In this document: piece by piece, positions 51,901 to 60,900 of the stretch
How the letters are laid out: every line of letters starts with the position of its first letter
Position numbering within the stretch: position 1 is the stretch's first letter
Assembly (NCBI GenBank): GCA_910589165.1
Contig: CAJUSP010000001.1
Span: forward strand, 182,919 to 246,918
From: an uncultured Adlercreutzia sp.
Lineage (GTDB): Bacteria; Actinomycetota; Coriobacteriia; Coriobacteriales; Eggerthellaceae
Length of the DNA: 64,000 nt
Direction of reading: 5' to 3'
Notes under the pieces: generated by a model
Databases searched by the model: none
Told to the model about the DNA's origin: nothing
The model's input: the letters and a program-made list of their open reading frames with translations, nothing else
Translations under genes and position numbers: made by a program

Positions 51901-54900
51901 CGGGCAAGGTGGTGTACCCGGGCGACACCGAGGACATCTCGGCCCATATGATGGTGACCCGCAACAGCTCGAAGATGGTGGCGCTGTCCGACCCCATTGA
52001 GGTGGAGCCGGTCGTCTTCGACGCGGCCGCCTACGCGGCGGGCAACGACCCCGACCACGAGATCTACGACGCGAAGATGACGAGCTACAATGTGGGCATC
52101 GCGCTGCCGGTGGTCTACGAGGGCGTGGCCTACCGCGACGACAAGCTCGCCGGCTTCGAGGAGATGGAAGAGGACCCCGACCTCGGCGATGACGGCGGCG
52201 AGGAGGAGAACCCCGGCGGCGATGCCGGTTCGGGCGATATCTTCGCCCAGGCAGCCAGCGTGCCGGTAGCGGCAAGCGCTGCCGCCGACGATGCCCCGGA
52301 GCTGCCCGGCATCTCGCTTATGTCGCTCACCCCGGACAACGCCCCGGCCTACGACGAGTCCGCCGGCGAGCTGCCGTCGTTCATCATGGTGAACGGCAAG
52401 CCGACGCTGAACATGAACAAGTACGTCGAGGAGGACGGCTCGGTGGACCCCGAGCTCATCGACGGCGTGCTCGACTGGGTGAACGTGAACCTCGACGAGG
52501 ACAACCCCTATGAGTGGGCCGTGCAGCGTGACGAGATGCGCCTGAAGAACATGGAAGTGCGCGTCATGGTGCAGAACGCCCAGACCAAGCAGTGGGAGCA
52601 GGCCTACGACACCGACGGCAACATGGCCGTGGCCCAAACCGACTGCTATCTGGAGGTGACCCTCGACGGGGGCGCCACCTGGCAGCGGGCCTTCGATGCC
52701 ACGGGCAACCTGGTAAGTGCCGAGGTGCTTACCGAGGTGATGCTGGGCACGCGGCCGAACGGCGACTTCCGCTGGACGCCCGTAAGCGCGGGCGCCGCCG
52801 ATGCCACGGGCGCCTTCTCGTTCAGCCTGGAGCCCTTCCACAACTACAAGATCGTGTGCAAGGACACCCGCGAGCGCCTGCTGAAGCCCTCGGTTATGAC
52901 CTGGGAGAACGACCCGCTCGCCCGCCCGACGAAGAACGCCGAGGACCAAAGTCAGGTGACTGACGCTGCCGGCAACAAGCGCCCGGCCGACGAGGTGGCC
53001 GCCATGTGGGACAACGACCTGTGGCTGAAGAGCGGCACCGCCGAGACCAACAGCTTCTACGCCGAGGTGCCCACCGATGCGTTGGGCCGCGCCATCTACG
53101 AGGACCCGAAGAACATTTGGAAGGGCTACAAGATCTACGACAAGCTGGCCCTGGGCTGGATCGACGGTACCCGCGGCTTCTTGGGCAACTACGTGTGGTC
53201 CGACAAGTCCGGCTACACCGAGAACGGCGCCATGGTGCACTACGACGGCCTGCAGGGCGACGTGCCCAACATCGGCGTGGGCCGCGTGAAGGTGACCCTC
53301 GAGCAGTACTACTGGCTGCCGGCCGACGCCAGCGCGGCCGATGCGGGCGCCTATAACCCCGGCACCACCAACGGCACCTACGGCAAGGGCCGCTGGGTTC
53401 TGAACAATCTCGAGTACAAGACGACCATGTCCTCCAGCTCGGGCAGCTACATCTTCAAGGGCGTCACCACCACGGTGGCCGACCCCAACGCGCCCAAGAC
53501 CGTGGCCGACGAGGACAAGGCGAAGTATTTGGCCGGCTACCGCGTGCGCATCGACCGCGATGCCCTCAAGAGCGTCGCCCGCGACTACGGCCTTACGTTC
53601 CGCAACGAGCTGAGCCCGGCCGCCGGCAACTTCGATGAGGAGATCGATTCGGATGCGTCCATGGCCGCAACGCTCGTGCGCGACGGCGAGGGCAACCCCT
53701 ACTACCGCGACGGCAAGCCGGTGTACGCCTACTACCTGAACGAGGCCAACTCCGGCGACCCGCTGGCCGGCGGCATGGGGGCCGGTTCGCTCACGCCCAC
53801 GGGCGGCCACGATGTGGACGTGTCCTACCAGCAGATGATCGTCGTGGCGGGCAACCGCGACACCCTGGCCAAGGAGAACCTGGTCGCCTACCTCGTGTCC
53901 ATCGGCAAGGCAAGCAGCGCCGAGGCCGATGGCCTGGTGGCCAACAACAGCATCGACGTGCTGCTGGGGAAGGTGACCGCCGACGAGCTGCGCGACTATT
54001 TGGTGGGCGCGGGCTACCTGGGGAAGGACGATACGCCTTCCTTGGCCGAGATGCAGGAGCTGGCCGCCTCGGCCAGCAACACCACCGAGGGCAACGACCG
54101 CGCGGTCCAGGGCGGCGTGTCGCTTTCCGCGCCGCGGGCCGTGTACGATTTGGGCGCCGCCCAGCGCATCGAGCACTGGGACGTGGGCCTGGTGGAGGTG
54201 CCCCGCTCGGCCATTTCCGGGCGCGTGTGGCACGACGAGGACTACGACGGCGTGATGGAAGACGGCGAGGCGGGCCTGGCTGGCGAGTCGGTGTCCCTTG
54301 AACAGTACTGGTGGAACGGCACCGAGTGGGTGCGCAACGAGCGCTTCGGCGCCGATGTGCGCACATCGGTGAAAGACAGCTGGCGCACCGAGACGCGCAA
54401 GGACTTCATGGGGGTTGACTACCCCGTGTGGCTGCGCGACTACACCGACGGTGCCGGCGCCAAGGTGACCGTCGAGCTGAAGGCCGAGGCCGACACGCTG
54501 CCTATGGCCGACACCGCGGCCGGTGGCTTCGTGTACACGACCACCGACGAGGACGGCGTCTACACCTTCGAGAACCTGCCGAGCGCCTACACCAACGACG
54601 AGGGCGAGCACTTCCTGGCCGGCTACCGCGTGGTGCTGAACGGCCTGCACCAGGAACAGACCCGCAACGAGGCGGGCGAGGTGCTCTACGCCACGCCGTG
54701 GATGATGACCAACTACCACCAGGGCGACGATGTGCTGGCCGACTCCGATGTGGCCGACAACCAGAGCCCGGTGGCGACGAGCTACGCCGTGGTGGGCCGA
54801 GAGGGCGCCGAGGGCGCCGTGCGCGCGCAGAACGGCCAGATCATCCTGGCCGACACCGTGAGTGCCGAGCGCGTGAACGCCCTGCAGCCCTCTCAGGTGG

Positions 54901-57900
54901 AGCTGCCCGCCTCCGAGGTGCACGAGGGGGCCGCCGGCACGGTGCGCTACGACTACCTGACCAAGCGCGAGCATGTGGTGGACGGCGGCAACGTGGGCGA
55001 GCTGCCCGTGCCGCGCCGTGAGATCACCGGGCGTGTGTGGCACGACGCCGACTACGACGGCACCCAGGCGCTTATCGAGGTAGAGGAGCCGGTGCTCGAC
55101 GAGGACGGCAACCCGGTGCCGATGCTGGACGAGAACGGCATGCCGGTGCTTGACGAGGACGGCACGCCGAAGATGATGACGCGCAAGCGTCAGGCCTACG
55201 ACGCCGCCGAGCCCGGCATCGCCGGGGAGTCGGTGACGCTGACCCAGTGGTACTGGGACGGCGCCGCCTGGGTGCAGAACACGGCGTTCTGCACCGACGG
55301 CTTCAACGTGCTGGCCGCCGTGGCCACCGACGAGTGGGCCCAGGGCGGACCGTGCGAGGCGTCGCTTGACGGCGGCGCCGTGACGCTGACCACGAACGAG
55401 GACGGCGTCTATAGCTTCAAGAACCTGCCCACGGCCTACGTGGGTGACGACGGCACGCTCTACCTCGCCTCTTACCGCCTGACCCTGGCGGGCCTCGAGC
55501 AGCAGGAGGTGCGCGATGGTTCCGGCACCGTCGTGTCGCGGGTGCCGTGGCTCATGACCCGCTACCACGCCGGTGCCGTGAGCACCGATTCCGACGTGGA
55601 CGACGCCCTGCCGGGCACCGAGGCCGTCTACGAGCTGCTCGGCCGCGAGAGCGCCTTCGAGCAGAGCGTGCCGGCCGGCGTGCGCGCCCGCGCAGGCCAG
55701 GTGATTCTGGCGGCCCCGAAGGCGGCGGCCACGAGCGTCATGGGCGGCAAGACCACTATTGTGGACTTGCCCCTTGCCGAGGCCATCGAGGGCGCCGAGG
55801 GCAGCGCGGCCTTCGACATCATGCGCGCCAAGTTCGACGACGCCTACGACGGCGGCGACGCGGGCCAGCTGCCCGTGCCCACCCGCTCGGTGTCGGGCGT
55901 GGTGTGGCGCGACGCCAACTACGACGGCCTGCAGGATACCGAGACCCGCGAGACCCTCGAGGTCACTGCCGACGACGGCACCGTGACCACGGTGGAGAAG
56001 CTCGTCGAGGAGGGCCTGGCCGGCCAGGTGGTCACTCTCGAGCAGTGGTACTACGACCCGGAGCGGGTCAACGACGAGGCGGCGGCCTTCGTGGAGGCGG
56101 GCGCCTACACCGACCTGTCCGGCAATATAGACGCCGGCTACGAGAGCCACTGGTTCCGCAACGACGCCTTCGGCGCCGACATCTACACTACCCTCGACGA
56201 CGAGGAGCATCCCCTGGTGGCGGGCGATTGGGCCGGCGCCACGGCGGCCGACGGCGTGATTACCGCCACGACGAACGCCGAGGGCCTCTACCGCTTCGAC
56301 AACCTGCCCACGGCCTACACCGACGGAACCGGCAAGCAGTATCTGGCCGGCTACCGCGTGAAGCTGGCGAAGCTCGCCGAGAACTACGACCGCGACACCT
56401 ACGGCCTTCCCGAGGAGGGCTCGTGGATGATGACCCGCTTCCACGCGGGCACCGAGGCGGCCGCCCTCGGCATCGATTCCGACCTGCCGGACCATCTGGG
56501 CATTACCAACACCTACCCGATCATCGGGCGCGAGCACTTCGTGGCCGATACGGCGACGGGCGAGGGTGGCGAGACGACCCTCACGCCCAAGCGCTACCTG
56601 GGCCAGCGCCAGGAGATGCTGGAGGGCCAGATCATCCTGGCCGGCATCGAGGGCACGCCGCGCCAGGCCACGTCCCAGCAGGCCATCGCCGCCACCGATT
56701 TCAGCAACGAGCTGTCCGGCGAGCTGACCTTCGACGTGCTGCGCGCCCGGGCCTACGGGGCCGGCGAGGACGCCGTGGAGGGCGGCGATGTGGGCGAGCT
56801 GCCACCGCCGACCCAGGATATCGTGGGCGTGTTCTGGAACGACGAGAACAACGACGGCGTGCAGTCGGAAGACGAGGCGGGCATCAACGGCGCCCGTGTG
56901 ACGCTGGAGCGCTACATTCCCACCGCCGACGGCGGCTGGGAGCGCGACCCGGCCTGGGGCGACTGGAGCGCCTACGACGCGAGCCCCGTGTCCGCCTGGG
57001 AAGGCGAGGGGCAGCACGTGCAGTACACGGCCACCCAGGAAGGCCCCGACGGCGAGGTGCGCGACGGCGTGTACCGCTTCGAGGACCTGCCGACCCAGCG
57101 GGCCGACGCCGAGGGGAACAAGATCATCTACGGCTACAAGGTCCGCTACACCGACGCGGGCTACCAGCAGCGTGCCTGGATGATCGCCAAGTACCAGCAG
57201 AAGGACAACTTCACCCAGGACTCCGACCTGATCAACCAGAACGCGAACCTCATGGGCGCGGGCGTCTACGACGTGCTGCTGAACCGGGCCGACGACGACT
57301 CGGTGCTCGGCAACATCGCCGAGGGCAACCCCTCGAACAACGACAACCAGGATGTGGGGCTGCTCTCCCGCGACGAGGCCCTGTCCCAGGGCGGCGCCGG
57401 CGCCGATGGGCGCACGGCCGCGCCCTTCGCGGCGATGCTTTCCCAGGTGTTCTCCGCAGCCGTCGCCGAGGGCGCGTCTTTGGCCGCGGTTGCAGACCAC
57501 TACGATTTGGGCGCCGGCTCCGATCGCGCCTACAACGACGGCGCCCTGCTGAAGCGCAAGACCGGCGTCATCTCCGGCGTGCTCTTCCAGGACGACGACT
57601 ACGACGGCGTGGCCGACGAGGGCGAGAAGGGCCTCGAGGGCAAGCGCGTGTACCTGCGCGCCTGGGGCCTGCACCGCGTGGCCGACGAGGACTGCAACGG
57701 CCACTGCGCCGAGCCCGCTGCGGGCGGCGAGCAGTCGTGGCCCGCCTCGGCCGGCCGCATCACGGCGGCCGGGGTCGACGGCGCGCCCCTGACCGGATAC
57801 CACTACGAGTGGGTGGAGGAGGCCGACGTGCTGGAGGCCCTCACCGATGATACGGGCGCCTTCGTCTTCGACGACTTGCCGGCGGCCACCCGCAACATCA

Positions 57901-60900
57901 AGAACGGCGATTTGAACGACTGGCAGGGCGAAGGCGGCGGCAACGCCGGCACGCTCGTGACCGACGACTGGGACGAGTGGTACCTGCTCGGCTACACCCT
58001 CGAGGTGGAGGGCGCCTCCCGCGAGAGCCTGGGGGCCCGCGCCGGAGAGACCGTGGTTGGCCTGCCGGTGACGCGCCTTCTGAACGACGAGGGCGACGAC
58101 ATCGCCAGCCTGAACGCGAGCAAGGTGCACCGCGCCGCCGATTCCGCGGCCATGAACGAGCGTCTGGCCAACTCCGCCGCCTACGGCGAGGACCGCTACG
58201 CCATCACCCTGAACGCGGTGAACGAGCAGGGCGCCGACAAGACGGTGCTCGACGGCCGCCTCGTGCTGGCCGATGCCGCCACCACGGCCGACGATGCGGT
58301 GGGCGCCACCGAGCCGGCCTATTACGTGAACGCCAACGGCATGGAGTTCGACCTGTCCACCATCCGCGACGCGCGCCATATGAACGGCGGCTTCGGACCC
58401 TTCGGCACCGCCTCTATTACGGGTGTGGCCTGGGACGACGCCAACTACGACGGCATCCGCAACTTCCGCGAGCTGGAAGGGGAGGGCGAAGACGGCGACG
58501 AGGACAGCGAGCCCGGCGCGGGCGATGGGGAAGCCGACGAGGCGCCCTCGACCATCACCGAGCTGGAGAAGCCCCTGGCCGGCGAGACCGTCTACCTGAC
58601 CCAGGAGTACCTGGAGAACGGCCGCTGGGTGTTCAACCCGGCCTTCGGCGACGGAGTGGACCCGAAGGTGGGCGAGTTGGTGGCCAAGCGCACCTACGTG
58701 CTCGTGCGCCACGCGAAGAGCATGCCGAACACCGAGTACACGCTTATGCGGCGCACCGCCGCCGGCGAGCTGGTGAGCGCCTTTGCCGACGAGGCCGGCG
58801 AGCCGGCCTGCGACGCGGACGGCAACCGACTGGATCTGTGGTTCACCTCGGCCGAGAATGCCAAGGTGGACGGGAGCACGGTCTTCGCCTGGCCCGAGGG
58901 GGCCGAGGCGGGCCTGTTCGCCGACGGCATGGCGATGACCGACGGGGCCGGGGCGACCTACACCCTGTCGCTTGCGCCCAACACCGAGTATGCCGTCGTC
59001 TGCCGCCAGACCGACGCCGACGGCGCCTATGTGGAAAGCAAGACGCCCATGTTCGTCATGACCCCCGGCGAGGCGACCCTTTCGGCGCCCTTCGCCGAGG
59101 GCCCGGTGACGGCGACGGCCCAAACCATCCTGTTCACCGAGAAGGAGAACTGGTGGAAGGGCTCATCCGATGCCGACGTGGCCGGTGCCGACGAGGCGGC
59201 TGGCAGCGCCTGGAACGGCTGGGAGTACGCGGCAGTGCCCGAGGGCACCGATCCGGCGACGCTCGACCGCGAGGCGTGGCGCCCGGCCGATGAGGCGGGC
59301 TTCGTGCAGATCGGCGGCCTGTCCCAGCGCACGCGCTACACGCTTATGGCCCGGGTGCGCCCCTTCGGCGAGTTCCTCATTCCCGATGTGGCGAACCAGC
59401 CGGCCGACGAGGCTGCGGCCACGCTTGCGGGTCTGGGGCTTGCGGTCGAGGCCGAGCGCACCCACGAGTTCAACGACGCGGTGCCGGCCGGCGCCGTCGT
59501 ACGCACGGTGCCGGCGGCCGGCTCCAAGGCCCAGGCCGGCGAGACCGTGGCGCTTGTGGTGTCCTCCGGGGCGCCTCAGGCCGTGGCCGTGGCCGATGTG
59601 GCGGGGCTTGCGCCCGAGGAGGCGACGGGTCGCCTCGAAATGGCCGGCTTCCGCGTGAAGGTGGCCGCCGACGAGCAGTACAGCGACGAGGTGGCCGCGG
59701 GGCTCGTGGCCACCACCAAGCCGGGTGCGGGCAGCGTGGCGCTGCAGGACAGCCTGGTGACGCTGTACCTGTCGGCCGGCCCGCGCCCCGTCGAGCCCGT
59801 CGATCCCATCGTGCCCGGCCCCGAGGGCCCTGCGCCCGAGGAGCCCGGTGGTGAGGGCGAAAGCGGCGATACCGGTGACGGTGGCGATACCGGCGATACC
59901 GGGGATGCTGGCGATGCTGGCGATGCGGGTGATGCCGGCGATGCTGGCGATGCCGGCAGCGGCGAGACGGGCGGCCTTGAGACCGAGCCCGAACCCGAAC
60001 CCGAGCCCGAACCGGCTTTGGTTCCCGCTGTCTACACGCTGATGGCGGCGGCGCCCCTCTACCGTTCCCCTGCTCTTACCCGCCCGGCTCTGGCCTCTGC
60101 GGGCGAGGGCTTCATCTACGACGGCGCCGCCGATGGCTTGGGCGAGCTGTCCGTAGTCACGCTGTCCGACGTGGTCGGCGATTCCACGGGCTACTTGCCT
60201 TGGGGCCTTCCCGACACCGAGGAGAACCGCCAGAAGGCCGAGAAGCCCTCGCCGGCTGGTTCCCGAGCCGTCATCACCGACGCCCAGGGCGCCTACACCT
60301 TCGACAAGCTGCAGGTGTTCCTGCAGAAGGACGCCCAGGGCAAGCTGGTGGAATACCAGACGCCCGGCGCGACCGACGAGGTGCTGCAGGCCCGTTATAC
60401 GGTGTACATGGCCGAGCTGAACAACGGCTACGTCATGTCGCGCTACCACGTGCTGGGCGGCTCCGGCGCCGATTCCGACCTGACCCGCAGCGAGACTGGC
60501 GCCCTCACCCTGCGCCAGACCGTCACCTACCAGGGCGGTCTTACGGTCAACGACGGGCGCGTGTACCTGAACCGCGAGTCCACCAACGTGCGCGGCTCGG
60601 TGTACGGGTCCCAGTACGACGAGGACGCCACCTGGGTGTCCGAGGACGGCCAGCCCGAATGGGCCGACGGCGCCGATGCGCCCGACGACGCGGTGGCCCT
60701 CTTCGACGTGCCCGCTCCGGCCGGCCGTCGCCTCGATGCCGGCGCGAAGGCGCCCAACAAGAACGTCATCGCCGGCACGGTGTGGAACGACGGCAACAAC
60801 AACGGCTATTTCGAAACGGCCGAGGAGGGCGTTATCGGCGCCGAGGTTGTGCTCACCCGCTACTGGTACGACGAGGAGTCGGGCCAGTGGATTTACGACG

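Noticed and set aside
44970..59123. Minus-strand open frame of 4,717 codons, with similar ones at 26871-32780, 33036-36098, 36117-38915, 39147-44942 and 59163-62531
   Set aside because: All are in exact codon register with the giant gene and exist only because that gene avoids TTA, CTA and TCA. Their translations are Val/Gly/His/Arg-rich without domain signatures, so they are mirror images of the real gene.
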